Assembly (NCBI GenBank): GCA_026646875.1
Contig: JAPKHL010000002.1
Span: 1-64,000 of the forward strand
Reading direction: 5' to 3'
From: Rhodocyclaceae bacterium
Lineage (GTDB): Bacteria; Pseudomonadota; Gammaproteobacteria; Burkholderiales; Rhodocyclaceae
DNA length: 64,000 nt
Made by a program: the position numbers and the translations under genes. Under the pieces are notes generated by a model. It saw only the letters and a list, made by a program, of their open reading frames with translations. It made no database searches and had not been told where the DNA came from. Every line of letters begins with the position of its first letter. The first letter of the stretch is position 1. Of the stretch, positions 49,367 to 58,953 are shown in pieces.

Positions 49367-50526
49367 GCGATCACGCCCCCGCCCAGGCAGACCCGGCTTT
49401 CGTAGACGACCACCGACTGTCCCGGCGTCACCGCCCACTGCGCCTCGGCGAAGTTGATCCGGCACGATTGCGCGTCGACCCGTTCGATCTCGCACGGGGC
49501 ATCGGCCTGGCGATAGCGCGTCTTGGCGGTGTAGACCCAGTGCGTGTGCGGCGCCCGGCCGGACACCCACGAGAGTTGCCCGGCCTCCAGCGATTCCGCG
49601 AGCAGCGCGGGATGATCGTGCCCCTGCACCACGTAGAGCACGTTGGCGGCCATGTCCTTGCGCGCCACGAACCAGGCGTCGTGCTCGCCGCTGGCGGCGC
49701 CCCGTCCGCCGCGAACGCCGCCGATGTGCAGCCCCTTGCGCTGGCCGATGGTGTGGTAGGTGAGCCCGTCGTGCTCGCCGAGGACGCGGCCGCTGTCCAG
49801 CTCGCGGATCTCGCCCTTCTTCGGCGGCAGGTAGCGCATCAGGAATTCCTTGAACGGGCGTTCGCCGATGAAGCAGATGCCGGTCGAGTCCTTCTTGGCG
49901 GCCACGTGCAGGCCGGCCGCCTCGGCGATCCGCCGCACCTCGCGCTTGTACAGGCCGGCGAGCGGGAAGATCGTCTTCGCCAGCTGCTGCTGGTTCAGGC
50001 GATGCAGGAAGTAGCTCTGGTCCTTGGTGCCGTCCTCGGCCTTGAGCAGCTGGAATTCGCCATCGAACTCGCGCACGCCGGCGTAGTGGCCGGTGGCAAT
50101 GCGCTCGGCGCCGAGGGCCATGGCATGGTCGAGGAAGGCGCGGAACTTGATCTCGGAGTTGCACAGCACGTCCGGATTCGGCGTGCGCCCGGCCTGGTAC
50201 TCGCGGAGGAATTCGGCGAACACGCGCTCCTTGTACTCCCGGGCGAAGTTCACCACCTCGACGTCGATGCCGATCCGGTCGGCGACGCTCATCACGTCGA
50301 TCAGGTCCTGGCGCGACGAGCAGTATTCCTCGCTGTCGTCGTCCTCCCAGTTCTTCATGAACAGGCCGACCACGTTCCAGCCCTGCTGCTTGAGCAGCAG
50401 CGCGGAAACCGCCGAGTCGACCCCGCCCGACAGGCCGACCACCACCGTTTTCCCCTTGCCTCCGGCCATCGCCGCTTTCGTCGCGGCTTCTGTCACCGCT
50501 GCTGTCGTCGTATCAGTCGTATTCAT
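49363..50526 (-). CDS. mnmA: tRNA-specific 2-thiouridylase MnmA
   Basis: 387 residues from ATG50526. PP-loop [20 protein letters not shown], the catalytic Cys motifs [12 protein letters not shown] and [12 protein letters not shown], and TGHYAGV are present. It makes 2-thiouridine at position 34 of Lys, Glu and Gln tRNAs. The first codons are Thr-rich and variable; GGATGG stands before ATG50526, while an ATG at 50469 is also possible. It follows the unknown secreted protein with slight overlap and precedes the flippase-like gene. Confidence 0.96.
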   Translation of the reverse strand: MNTTDTTTAAVTEAATKAAMAGGKGKTVVVGLSGGVDSAVSALLLKQQGWNVVGLFMKNWEDDDSEEYCSSRQDLIDVMSVADRIGIDVEVVNFAREYKERVFAEFLREYQAGRTPNPDVLCNSEIKFRAFLDHAMALGAERIATGHYAGVREFDGEFQLLKAEDGTKDQSYFLHRLNQQQLAKTIFPLAGLYKREVRRIAEAAGLHVAAKKDSTGICFIGERPFKEFLMRYLPPKKGEIRELDSGRVLGEHDGLTYHTIGQRKGLHIGGVRGGRGAASGEHDAWFVARKDMAANVLYVVQGHDHPALLAESLEAGQLSWVSGRAPHTHWVYTAKTRYRQADAPCEIERVDAQSCRINFAEAQWAVTPGQSVVVYESRVCLGGGVIA

Positions 50527-51088
50527 CATCCATCCCGTCATCCGGACTCTCTCCGGCCTGCCAGCGCGCCAGCGACATCACCGCCGCCGGCTGGCCATTG
50601 TCGAAAAACCAGCTATCCACCACGTAGCGCCCGCCCGACTCCGGGTCCAGCGTCTCGATCTGCGCGGCATAATGCTCGAACAGCAGCAGGCGCGCGCGCC
50701 GTGCCGGCGCCAGCACGCGGTGGAAGCGCAGGGCGCCGCGCGCCTCCAGGCGCTGCAGCAGGCGCGTCACCGTCGTCGCATGGTCGATGCAGTCCATGCG
50801 CCCGTCCACCTCGTCGTCGGCCAGATTGCCGCCGTGATCGGCGCCGATCGGCGTCTGCTCGCCGGCCCAGCCGAGCAGCCAGCCGACCGCGACGCCAAGC
50901 AGGGCCCGCTCGCGCACCGGCGTGGTCGCCTCGACGAGCAGCACATCGACCCGCAGCCATTGCGCCTCGCTGTAGGACACCGCCGCCTGCGCCGAACAGC
51001 CGTAGTTGTAGCACACCCGCACCGGTTCGCCGGCCCGGGCGGCGACGGCCGCGAAGCACAGCAGCAGCGCCAGTCCGCGCCGGCGCAT
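50513..51088 (-). CDS. secreted hypothetical protein
   Basis: 191 residues, signal peptide ([17 protein letters not shown]). The mature part has a CYNYGC pair, [21 protein letters not shown] and a conserved-looking [20 protein letters not shown], then [14 protein letters not shown]. The Cys-His-Asp pattern could suit a transglutaminase- or peptidase-like fold but I cannot assign it. It lies 4 bases from the nudJ end and overlaps the start region of mnmA, so it is part of the same operon. Confidence 0.7.
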   Translation of the reverse strand: MRRRGLALLLCFAAVAARAGEPVRVCYNYGCSAQAAVSYSEAQWLRVDVLLVEATTPVRERALLGVAVGWLLGWAGEQTPIGADHGGNLADDEVDGRMDCIDHATTVTRLLQRLEARGALRFHRVLAPARRARLLLFEHYAAQIETLDPESGGRYVVDSWFFDNGQPAAVMSLARWQAGESPDDGMDDEYD

Positions 51089-51092
51089 CCGC

Positions 51093-51539
51093 TCAGCCGT
51101 AATGCGTCAGCAGCTCGAGCGGGTAGCGCCGCCCGGCCTGCCAGTCCTCGATGCAGCGCAGGATCAGCGGGCTGCGGTGGCGCGGGGCGAGCGCACGGAT
51201 CTCGTCGAGCGTCAGCCAGCGCGCGGCGACGATGCCGTCGTCGAGCGGACGCGCCGGATCGTGACCGGTGATCTCGCCGCCGAAGGCGAAGCGCAGGTAG
51301 GTGACGTCCTTCGCCTCGTTGCGCCAGCTGTAGACGCCGACCAGGTAGCGCGGCGCGAATTCGTAGCCGGTTTCCTCGCGCGCCTCGCGCACCGCGGCAT
51401 CGATCAGCGCCTCGCGGCATTCGAGGTGGCCGGCCGGCTGGTTGTAACGGATGCCGTCCTCGGTTTCCTCCTCGACGAGGAGGAATTTCCCGTCGCGCTC
51501 GAGCACGGCGGCCACCGTGACATTGGGTTTCCAGATCAT
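51093..51539 (-). CDS. nudJ: NUDIX hydrolase, NudJ type
   Basis: 148 residues. The Nudix box is seen: GHLECREALIDAAVREAREE (G-x5-E-x7-REUXEE). N-terminus MIWKPNVTVAAVLERDGKF is that of NudJ, a thiamin pyrophosphate/nucleotide phosphatase. In E. coli nudJ is next to mnmA too, which supports orthology. The start at ATG51539 removes a short extension that would begin at 51575. Confidence 0.9.
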   Translation of the reverse strand: MIWKPNVTVAAVLERDGKFLLVEEETEDGIRYNQPAGHLECREALIDAAVREAREETGYEFAPRYLVGVYSWRNEAKDVTYLRFAFGGEITGHDPARPLDDGIVAARWLTLDEIRALAPRHRSPLILRCIEDWQAGRRYPLELLTHYG

Positions 51540-51646
51540 GGGGAAAAGGCCTTGCCAGCAGGGCAAAGCCGCCATTTTACCGCCAAGCGGCAGGGGAAAT
51601 CGGCTAGAATTTGCGTTTGTTTTTTGCAGCGGACGGAGAGCAAATC

Positions 51647-52567
51647 ATGTCAATGGCAGATCGCGACGGCTTCATCTGGCAGGACGGCAAACTGGTGCCG
51701 TGGCGCGAGGCGACCACCCACGTGCTGACCCACACCCTGCACTACGGCATGGGCGTCTTCGAGGGCGTGCGCGCCTACAAGGCCGAGCGCGGCACCGCGA
51801 TCTTCCGCCTGCGCGAGCACACCGACCGCCTCTTCAATTCGGCCTACATCTTCCAGATGAAGATGCCCTTCGACAAGGAAACGATCATGGCCGCGCAGAA
51901 GGAAGTGGTGCGCGCCAACCAGCTCGAGTCCTGCTACATCCGCCCGATCGTCTTCTACGGATCGGAGGCCATGGGCATCGCCGCCACCACGCTGTCGGTC
52001 CATGTCGCCATCGCCGCCTGGCCCTGGGGCGCCTACCTCGGCGCCGAGGGCATGGAGAAGGGCATCCGCGTGAAGACCTCCTCCTTCACCCGGCACCACG
52101 TGAACATCAACATGTGCCGCTCGAAATCGGTCGGCACCTACACCAACTCGATCCTTGCGCACCAGGAAGTCGCCCACGACGGTTACGACGAGGCGCTGCT
52201 GCTCGACGTCGACGGCTACGTCGCCGAGGGTGCCGGCGAGAACATCTTCATCGTCAAGAACGGCAAGCTGTACACGCCCGACCTCACGTCCTGCCTGGAA
52301 GGCATCACCCGCGCCTCGGTGCTCGAGCTCGCCGCCGAGCTCGGCATCCCGGTGATCGAGAAGCGCATCACCCGCGACGAGGTGTACTGCGCCGACGAAG
52401 CCTTCTTCACCGGCACCGCCGCCGAGGTGACGCCGATCCGCGAACTCGACAACCGGACCATCGGCGAGGGCCGCCGCGGCCCGGTGACCACGAAAATCCA
52501 GAGCCTCTTCTTCGACTGCGTGAACGGCCGCGTGCCCGCGCGCGAAGGCTGGCTCGCCTACGTCTGA
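51647..52567 (+). CDS. ilvE: branched-chain amino acid aminotransferase
   Basis: 306 residues, fold type IV PLP enzyme. TLHYGMGVFEGVRAYKAERG, KTSSFTRHHVNINMCRSKSV, the PLP Lys within that NINMCRSKS region and DGYVAEGAGENIFIVKNGKL are as in IlvE. It interconverts branched-chain keto acids and amino acids. GGAGAG is placed 6 bases before ATG51647. Promoter-like TAGAAT is at 51605-51610. It begins a plus-strand run extending to the phosphomannomutase gene. Confidence 0.96.
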   Translation: MSMADRDGFIWQDGKLVPWREATTHVLTHTLHYGMGVFEGVRAYKAERGTAIFRLREHTDRLFNSAYIFQMKMPFDKETIMAAQKEVVRANQLESCYIRPIVFYGSEAMGIAATTLSVHVAIAAWPWGAYLGAEGMEKGIRVKTSSFTRHHVNINMCRSKSVGTYTNSILAHQEVAHDGYDEALLLDVDGYVAEGAGENIFIVKNGKLYTPDLTSCLEGITRASVLELAAELGIPVIEKRITRDEVYCADEAFFTGTAAEVTPIRELDNRTIGEGRRGPVTTKIQSLFFDCVNGRVPAREGWLAYV

Positions 52568-52597
52568 ACCGTAACGACCTGCCGGAAACCACCCATC

Positions 52598-52789
52598 ATG
52601 GCCGAACAGAAGACCCCCGAAATCACCGTCACCGCCGCCGATCTTCCCCTGCACTGCCCGCAGCCGAACGCGCCGCTGTGGAGTCAGCATCCGCGCGTCT
52701 ATCTCGACGTGCTGCACACCGGCGAGGTGTCCTGTCCCTACTGCAGCACCCGCTACGTGTTCGCGGGCGAGAAGCCCAAGGGACACTGA
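52598..52789 (+). CDS. small zinc-finger domain protein (zf-CHCC type)
   Basis: 63 residues. HCPQPNAPLWSQHPRVYLDV then GEVSCPYCSTRYVF give a Cys-His-Cys-Cys zinc finger like that of NDUFS6-type proteins, common beside ilvE and waaF in betaproteobacteria. Function is unknown. Its stop shares a base with the waaF start. Confidence 0.85.
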   Translation: MAEQKTPEITVTAADLPLHCPQPNAPLWSQHPRVYLDVLHTGEVSCPYCSTRYVFAGEKPKGH

Positions 52790-53823
52790 TGCGGCAGGAA
52801 GGGCGCCGCGCCCTGGTCGTCGCCCCGGCCTGGATCGGCGACACCATCCTCGCGCAACCGCTCTTCCGGCGCCTGCACGAGCGCACGCCGGGACTGCAGC
52901 TCGACGCGCTGGCGCCCCGCTGGGTCGCGCCGGTGCTCGAACGCATGCCGGAGATCGGACTGGTCATCGACAGCCCCTTCGGACACGGCCAGCTCGCGCT
53001 GCGCGCCCGTCACCGGCTGGCCCGGGAAATCGCCGCGCGCGGCTACCGGCAGGCCTACGTGCTGCCCAATTCGCTGAAATCGGCGCTGGTGCCGTTCTTC
53101 GCCGGCATTCCCGAACGCATCGGCTTCACCGGCGAATCGCGCTACGGGCTGATCAACCGCCGCCACACGCTCGACAAGGCAGCCCTGCCGCAGATGGCCG
53201 AGCGCTTCGCGCAGCTGGCCGAGGCGCCGGGTGCGCCGCTGCCGCGTCCGCTCGCCGCGCCGCGCCTCGCTTCCACGCCGGAACAGCAGGCGGCGACACG
53301 GGCGGCGCTCGGGCTGGCGCAGCCGGCCCGCCTGGCGGTGTTCTGCCCGGGCGCCGAGTACGGCCCGGCCAAGCGCTGGCCGACACGGCATTTCGCCACG
53401 CTGGCCGAGGAACTGGCCGTGCTCGGCTACACCGTGTGGCTGCTCGGCTCGCCGAAGGACCGCCCGGTCGGCGAGGAGATCGTCGAGCGCTGTGCGCCGG
53501 GCATGCCGCTGCGCAATCTGTGCGGCGACACGACGCTGGCGCAGGCGATCGACCTGATCGCCGCCGCCGACGTCGTGGTCTGCAACGATTCCGGCCTGAT
53601 GCACGTCGGCGCCGCCCTCGAGCGGCCGCTGGTCGCCGTGTATGGCTCGTCCTCGCCGGGCTTCACGCCGCCGCTCTCCGCGCGCGCGCAGGTGCTCAGC
53701 CTGGCGCTGGCGTGCAGCCCCTGCTTCAAGCGCGAGTGCCCGCTCGGCCATCTCGACTGCCTCAACCGGCTGGAGCCGCAGCGCGTGCTCGCGGCCTGCC
53801 TCGCCGCCGCCGGAACGCCATGA
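52789..53823 (+). CDS. waaF: lipopolysaccharide heptosyltransferase II
   Basis: 344 residues, GT9 family. N-terminal ALVVAPAWIGDTILAQPLFR, CPGAEYGPAKRWPTRHFATL, VVCNDSGLMHVGAALERPLVAVYGSSSPGFTPPL (short parts: NDSGLMHVGAAL and YGSSSPGFTPPL) and C-terminal CSPCFKRECPLGHLDCL are hallmarks. It adds the second heptose to the LPS inner core on the cytoplasmic membrane face. It starts overlapping the zinc-finger gene stop and ends with an ATGA overlap into the next gene. Confidence 0.95.
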   Translation: MRQEGRRALVVAPAWIGDTILAQPLFRRLHERTPGLQLDALAPRWVAPVLERMPEIGLVIDSPFGHGQLALRARHRLAREIAARGYRQAYVLPNSLKSALVPFFAGIPERIGFTGESRYGLINRRHTLDKAALPQMAERFAQLAEAPGAPLPRPLAAPRLASTPEQQAATRAALGLAQPARLAVFCPGAEYGPAKRWPTRHFATLAEELAVLGYTVWLLGSPKDRPVGEEIVERCAPGMPLRNLCGDTTLAQAIDLIAAADVVVCNDSGLMHVGAALERPLVAVYGSSSPGFTPPLSARAQVLSLALACSPCFKRECPLGHLDCLNRLEPQRVLAACLAAAGTP

Positions 53824-54251
53824 ACGCGCCGCGCTTCGCCACCGCCGAGGACGCCGAGAACGCCTTCTACGAAGCCGTCGCGCGCGGTGACCTGGAGGCG
53901 CTGATGGCCGTCTGGGCCGACGACGAGGAGATCGTCTGCATCCACCCGACCGGCCTGCGCCTGCGCGGCGTCGCGGCAATCCGCGAAAGCTGGCGCGGCA
54001 TTTTCGCCGGCAATCCGCAGCTCACCGTGCATGTGACCCAGAGCGTGCGCTGGACAAGCATGCTGCTCGCCGTGCACAGCCACGTCGAAACGCTCTACAT
54101 CGGCAGCGACACCACACCGCACGGACCGATGCTGACCACCAACGTCTTCCAGCGCGGCGCCAACGGCTGGCGGCTGCTCTCGCACCACGTCTCGCCGGCC
54201 GGCGAGGCGGTCACCGAGGCCGACGACGAGGCGCGCCACACCCTGCACTGA
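53820..54251 (+). CDS. NTF2/SnoaL-like protein
   Basis: 143 residues. TAEDAENAFYEAVARGDLEA, IVCIHPTGLRLRGVAAIRESW, and TTNVFQRGANGWRLLSHHVS show the NTF2-like (DUF4440/SnoaL) fold. Function is unknown. It is coupled to waaF through an ATGA overlap. The His-rich LLSHHVSP end is typical of a common betaproteobacterial subgroup. Confidence 0.82.
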   Translation: MNAPRFATAEDAENAFYEAVARGDLEALMAVWADDEEIVCIHPTGLRLRGVAAIRESWRGIFAGNPQLTVHVTQSVRWTSMLLAVHSHVETLYIGSDTTPHGPMLTTNVFQRGANGWRLLSHHVSPAGEAVTEADDEARHTLH

Positions 54252-54308
54252 GCCGTTGACCGTTTTCTTCAGCCCGCAGCCCACACTCAACTCCGCACGA
54301 GGCCCGAC

Positions 54309-55697
54309 ATGACGACTTCCCCGCCGGCGCTCCCCGCCGAAATCTTCAAGGCGTACGACATCCGCGGCATCGTCGGCAAATCGCTGACCGCCGACATCGT
54401 GCGCCGCATCGGCCATGGCCTCGGTTCGCTGGCGAAGGAGCGCGGGCAGACGGCGATCGCCGTCGGGCGCGACGGCCGCCTGTCCGGACCGGAACTCGCC
54501 GGCGCGCTGGCGGAAGGCATCTGCGCGGCGGGCGTCGACGTGATCGACGTCGGCTGCGTGCCGACCCCGCTCACCTACTTCGCCGCACACCACCTCGGCT
54601 GCCACAGCTGCGTCTCGGTCACCGGCAGCCACAATCCGCCCGACTACAACGGCCTGAAGATGGTGGTCGGCGGCGAAACGCTGGCCGGCCCGGCGATCCA
54701 GGCGCTGCGCCAGCGCATCGAGGACGGCCGCCTGCTGCATGGCGCCGGCCGGGTCACGCAGGCCGACGTGCGCGCCGCCTATATCGAGCGCATCCTGTCC
54801 GACGTCAAGCTCGCGCGGCCGATGAGGATCGTCATCGACGCCGGCAATGGCGTCGCCGGCGGCATCGCGCCCGAACTGTTCCGCCGTCTCGGCTGCGAGC
54901 TGACCGAGCTGTTCTGCGAGGTCGACGGCAGCTTCCCCAACCACCACCCGGACCCCTCCAAGCCGGAGAACCTGCGGGACGTGATCGCCGCCCTGCGCGC
55001 GGGCGACGCCGAACTCGGCCTGGCCTTCGACGGCGACGGCGACCGCCTCGGTGTGGTCACCAAGGACGGCGAGATCATCTATCCCGACCGCCAGCTGATG
55101 CTCTTTGCCGCCGACGTGCTGGCGCGCTGCCCCGGCCAGCGGATCATCTACGACGTCAAATGCACGCGCCTGCTGGCGCCGTGGATCCGCGAACACGGCG
55201 GCGAGCCGCTGATGTGGCAGACCGGACACGCGCTGATCAAGGCCAAGCTCAAGGAAACCGGCGCCCCGCTGGCCGGCGAGATGAGCGGCCACGTGTTCTT
55301 CAAGGAACGCTGGTACGGCTTCGACGACGGCCTGTACACCGGCGTCCGCCTGCTCGAGATCCTTTCCCGGGCGGCCGACCCGAGCGCCGTGCTGAAAGCG
55401 CTGCCGAACAGCGAGTCGACGCCCGAGCTGAACATCAAGATGGCCGAGGGCGAGCCCTTCGCCCTGCTTGACGATCTCAAGCGCGACGCGCGCTTCGAGG
55501 GCGCACGCGAGATCATCGCCATCGACGGACTGCGCGTCGAATACGCCGACGGCTTCGGACTGGCCCGCCCGTCGAACACGACGCCGGTCGTCGTGCTGCG
55601 CTTCGAGGCCGACACGCCAGCCGCCCTCGCTCGCATCCGCGAGGACTTCCGGCGTGTGCTGCTGGCCGCCCGGCCCGGCCTTTCCCTGCCTTTCTGA
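54309..55697 (+). CDS. algC: phosphomannomutase/phosphoglucomutase
   Basis: 462 residues. The catalytic Ser loop VSVTGSHNPPDYNGLKMV, the metal-binding loop LAFDGDGDRLGVVTKDG, sugar-binding GEMSGHVFFKERWYGFDDG and phosphate-binding RPSNTTPVVVLRFE are complete. It interconverts hexose 6- and 1-phosphates for LPS and exopolysaccharide. Start MTTSPPALPAEIFKAYDIRG is canonical. It sits after the LPS gene waaF and a small NTF2-like gene. Confidence 0.95.
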   Translation: MTTSPPALPAEIFKAYDIRGIVGKSLTADIVRRIGHGLGSLAKERGQTAIAVGRDGRLSGPELAGALAEGICAAGVDVIDVGCVPTPLTYFAAHHLGCHSCVSVTGSHNPPDYNGLKMVVGGETLAGPAIQALRQRIEDGRLLHGAGRVTQADVRAAYIERILSDVKLARPMRIVIDAGNGVAGGIAPELFRRLGCELTELFCEVDGSFPNHHPDPSKPENLRDVIAALRAGDAELGLAFDGDGDRLGVVTKDGEIIYPDRQLMLFAADVLARCPGQRIIYDVKCTRLLAPWIREHGGEPLMWQTGHALIKAKLKETGAPLAGEMSGHVFFKERWYGFDDGLYTGVRLLEILSRAADPSAVLKALPNSESTPELNIKMAEGEPFALLDDLKRDARFEGAREIIAIDGLRVEYADGFGLARPSNTTPVVVLRFEADTPAALARIREDFRRVLLAARPGLSLPF

Positions 55698-55723
55698 GCG
55701 ATACTGGCCGCAAGGAGACCCGC

Positions 55724-56992
55724 ATGAACGATACCCACGATACCGCCGACGGCGCGCTGCCGGAAGTTTTCCTCGGCCGCCAGCCGATCCTCGACCGCGC
55801 GCAGCAGCTGGTCGCCTACGAATTGCTCTTCCGGCCCAGCCTGCGCAACGACGCCAACCCGCTGGGCGACCAGGCGCTGGCCACCGCCACCGTGGTCACC
55901 AACGCCTTCACCCAGCTCTCCCTCGGCGACGCCCTCGGCGCCTGCCGTGGCTACGTCAACGTCGACGAGAACTTTCTCTTCAGCGAGCTGGTCGAGGCCC
56001 TGCCGCGCGAGAGCGTGGTCCTCGAAATCCTCGAAAGCGTGCAGCCGACCCCCGAGGTCCTCGAGCGTTGCGCGCAGCTCAAGCAGGCCGGCTTCCTGCT
56101 CGCCGTCGACGATCTGGTGGACGACCGCCCGGAAACCCGCGCCCTGCTCGAACAGGTCGACATCATCAAGATCGACGTGCAGGAAACCCGCGACGAGGCC
56201 CTGGCCCGCCTGGTCGACGCCCTGCGCCCGCTGGGCAAGACGCTGGTCGCCGAAAAGGTGGAAACCCGCGCGCAGATGGAGCACTGCCACACGCTCGGCT
56301 TCGACCTCTTCCAGGGCTACTTCTTCGCGCAGCCGACGGTGATCGCCGGCAAGCGCCTCACCGCCTCCGAGATCGTCCTGCTGCGCCTGCTCGGCCTGGT
56401 CATCGAGGACGCCGACACCACGCGCATCGAGCAGGAGTTCAAGCAGGAACCGGGGCTCACCCTCAATCTGCTGCGCCTGACCAATTCGGCGGCCAGCGGC
56501 CTGTCCACGCACATCACCTCGCTGCGCCACGCCATCACCCTGCTCGGCCGGCGCCAGTTGCAGCGCTGGCTGCAGCTGCTGCTCTATACCGCTCCGCAGG
56601 GCGGCGAGACGGTCAGCCCGTTGCTGCAGCTGGCCGCCACGCGCGGGCGGCTGATGGAGCTGCTGGCCGAGAAACTGCAGCCGCAGGGACGCGAACTGGC
56701 CGATCACGCCTTCATGATCGGCATCATGTCGCTGATGCCGGCCCTGCTCGGCATGGCCATGGCCGATCTGCTCGCCCAGCTGCCGGTCGCGCCGCGCGTG
56801 CGACAGGCGCTCTGCGAGTACGGCGGCACGCTGGGCAGCCTGCTGCGTCTCGTCGAGAGCACCGAGCAGGCCGATCCGGCACCGGCCGACGAGGCCCTGC
56901 GCGCCCTGCCGGCGCTCAACGCGCAGACGCTCGCGTCCTGCCTGGCCACGGCGCTCGCCTGGTCCAACCGGCTGGGACGGAGCAACGGCTGA
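55724..56992 (+). CDS. EAL-HDOD protein 1 (degenerate EAL)
   Basis: 422 residues. N-terminal EAL-like domain: LGRQPILDRAQQLVAYELLF has Glu in YELLF, VNVDENFL replaces the metal-binding Asn motif, LAVDDLVDD and IIKIDV are partly kept, and VAEKVET and LFQGYFFAQP follow. The C-terminal half is an HDOD domain (LRLTNSAASGLSTHITSLRH, LLGRRQLQRWLQLLL). The lost metal ligands suggest it does not degrade c-di-GMP and acts as a YuxH/CdgJ-type regulator. A near relative follows immediately. Confidence 0.88.
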   Translation: MNDTHDTADGALPEVFLGRQPILDRAQQLVAYELLFRPSLRNDANPLGDQALATATVVTNAFTQLSLGDALGACRGYVNVDENFLFSELVEALPRESVVLEILESVQPTPEVLERCAQLKQAGFLLAVDDLVDDRPETRALLEQVDIIKIDVQETRDEALARLVDALRPLGKTLVAEKVETRAQMEHCHTLGFDLFQGYFFAQPTVIAGKRLTASEIVLLRLLGLVIEDADTTRIEQEFKQEPGLTLNLLRLTNSAASGLSTHITSLRHAITLLGRRQLQRWLQLLLYTAPQGGETVSPLLQLAATRGRLMELLAEKLQPQGRELADHAFMIGIMSLMPALLGMAMADLLAQLPVAPRVRQALCEYGGTLGSLLRLVESTEQADPAPADEALRALPALNAQTLASCLATALAWSNRLGRSNG

Positions 56993-56999
56993 CGACGGC

Positions 57000-58235
57000 A
57001 TGCTCGACACGTCGCTCAACGATGCGCTGCTCACCCGGCAGCCGATCCTCGATCCGCAGCAGACGCTGGTCGGCTACGCCCTGGCGCTGAGCGGGCGCGA
57101 GCAGGCCGGCTCGGCGGCGGCGCTGTGCGCGGCCTGGGGCGAGCTCGGCATGCGCGCCGCCTTCGGTCACAGCCGCGCCTTCGTGCGCATCGACCCGACC
57201 TTCTTCCACGACGAGGCGATCGACCTCCTGCCGGCCGACAGCGTGGTGCTCGAACTGGCCTGCGACACCGTGCCGGACGAAGCCACCCTCGACCGCTGCC
57301 GCGACCTGCGCGAACGCCGCTACGCGCTGGCGCTCGCCGATTATGCGGGACTCGACGCACGCAGCCGCCCCCTGCTCGGGCTGGTGGATTTCGTGAAGAT
57401 CGACGTGCGCGGCAACGGCGTGCCACATGCCGGCGAGCTGGCCGGCGCGTTGCAGCGCCTGCCGCTGCGCCTGGTCGCCGAGGGCGTCGACACGCGGCAG
57501 ACCATGGAAGCCTGTCGTGCAGCCGGCTTCTCGCTGTTCCAGGGGCACTATTTCGCACAGCCGGAGATCGTCCGCGGACGCCGCCTCACCGCCAGCCAGA
57601 GCGGCCTGCTCCGGCTGATCCAGCTGGTCGCCCGCGACGCCGAGACGCGCGAGATCGAGGATGCCTTCAAGCGCGAACCGGCGCTGGCCCTCAACCTGCT
57701 GCGTCTGGTCAATGCCGTCGGCAGCGGCTACGCGCAGCAGATCAGCTCGGTGCGCCACGCCATCGCCCTGCTCGGCCGCCGGCAGCTGCAGCGCTGGCTG
57801 CAGCTCCTGCTGATGGTGCCGGCCGGCAGTGCGGCGGACGCCACGCGCGCGCCGCTGCTGCAGGTCGCCGCACTGCGCGGGCGGATGCTGGAAACCCTTG
57901 CCGGCCGCCTGCCGGCAGGCGTGCGGCCAAATGCCGACGACGCCTTCGTCACCGGCATCCTGTCGATGATGCCGGCTGCGCTCGGCCTGCCACTGGACGA
58001 GATTCTCGACGAGATTGCGCCGGCCCCCGCCCTCTGTGAGGCGCTGCTGGCGCACGCCGGCGTGCTGGGCCGTCTGCTCGCCCTGCTCGAATCGTTCGAC
58101 GCCGGCGATGTCGCGGCCTGCGACGCGCTGCTCGCCACGGACGGCGACCCGCCCGGGGGGCTTCTCGCCGGACTCGACCGGGCCGCCCTCAACGGCGCGC
58201 TGGCCGAAGCCCTGCGCTGGATCAACGGCGCCTGA
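57000..58235 (+). CDS. EAL-HDOD protein 2 (more degenerate EAL)
   Basis: 411 residues, same architecture as the preceding gene: LTRQPILDPQQTLVGYALAL, in which even the EAL Glu is lost (YALAL), VRIDPTFFHD, LADYAGLD in place of the DD motif, VKIDV, VAEGVDT, LFQGHYFAQPEI, then HDOD with LRLVNAVGSGYAQQISSVRH and LLGRRQLQRWLQLLL. Shared blocks show tandem duplication. It starts 7 bases after the first gene. Catalysis is very unlikely; a protein- or ligand-binding role is inferred. Confidence 0.87.
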   Translation: MLDTSLNDALLTRQPILDPQQTLVGYALALSGREQAGSAAALCAAWGELGMRAAFGHSRAFVRIDPTFFHDEAIDLLPADSVVLELACDTVPDEATLDRCRDLRERRYALALADYAGLDARSRPLLGLVDFVKIDVRGNGVPHAGELAGALQRLPLRLVAEGVDTRQTMEACRAAGFSLFQGHYFAQPEIVRGRRLTASQSGLLRLIQLVARDAETREIEDAFKREPALALNLLRLVNAVGSGYAQQISSVRHAIALLGRRQLQRWLQLLLMVPAGSAADATRAPLLQVAALRGRMLETLAGRLPAGVRPNADDAFVTGILSMMPAALGLPLDEILDEIAPAPALCEALLAHAGVLGRLLALLESFDAGDVAACDALLATDGDPPGGLLAGLDRAALNGALAEALRWINGA

Positions 58236-58243
58236 GACAACCC

Positions 58244-58837
58244 TCAGGCAGCCTTGCGACGCCGGCCGTTGCCCGTGCGTTCGCCAACCGAGGCCGCCAG
58301 AGCCGGCCCCACGGCCTCGGACTGCGAGGACGCCATCCGGCGGTCGGGGAAGAAGATCAGCCGGGCGGCCACGCGCCGTTCGACAAAGCCCGTTCCGTCG
58401 CTTCCATTACCGCCGCCGGCACTCTCAACCGTCGGGGTGCCCGGTTGCATGGTGCGCTGCCCGGGAGTTTGGTAGGCACCGTCCCACTGCCCGAGGTCGG
58501 ACAGGAGTTGCGCGAACTGTTCGAAACCGAGACGGGCCAGGTCGGCATGACGCTGCGCCCGGACGATGCGCAACGCGGCCCAGCGGGTGCCAAAATCGGC
58601 GTTGCCGGCCGCTGTCAGCAGCCAGGCCCGCCAGTACGCGGCGTTCTCGGCGAGGGCGGCCTGCGCGGCGTCGATCTGCAGCATGCCCCAGCGCTGACCG
58701 GCATCGGTCAGCGCCTCGGCGACGTGCCGGGCGCTCTCCCCCAGCCGTTCGGCGTGCAGGCCGAAGCGCTCGGGCAGGGAGAAGGGTGAGGGCGGCCAGG
58801 ATGTCGGCGCGGAATGGTGATCTGGATGTTTGTACAT
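58244..58837 (-). CDS. phasin-like protein
   Basis: 197 residues. A Pro-rich start (HSAPTSWPPSPFSLPERFG) is followed by amphipathic helices without signal peptide (LGESARHVAEALTDAGQRWG, LLTAAGNADFGTRWAALRIV) and a basic, low-complexity C-terminus (RTGNGRRRKAA). Helix content and the LARLGFEQFAQLLSDL pattern resemble phasins, proteins that coat polyhydroxyalkanoate granules. No PHA synthase is in the window. AAGGAGGACCG precedes the ATG, a strong ribosome site. Confidence 0.65.
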   Translation of the reverse strand: MYKHPDHHSAPTSWPPSPFSLPERFGLHAERLGESARHVAEALTDAGQRWGMLQIDAAQAALAENAAYWRAWLLTAAGNADFGTRWAALRIVRAQRHADLARLGFEQFAQLLSDLGQWDGAYQTPGQRTMQPGTPTVESAGGGNGSDGTGFVERRVAARLIFFPDRRMASSQSEAVGPALAASVGERTGNGRRRKAA

Positions 58838-58953
58838 CGGGCGGTCCTCCTTGCAGAAAGAAATCCGCCGCGACCGGGGGGGACGGCAGCGGAAAATGGA
58901 AGCCTCCCCAGGACGGGAGTTCTCAGGATAGACCATGCGCCGGCGATTGAAAG

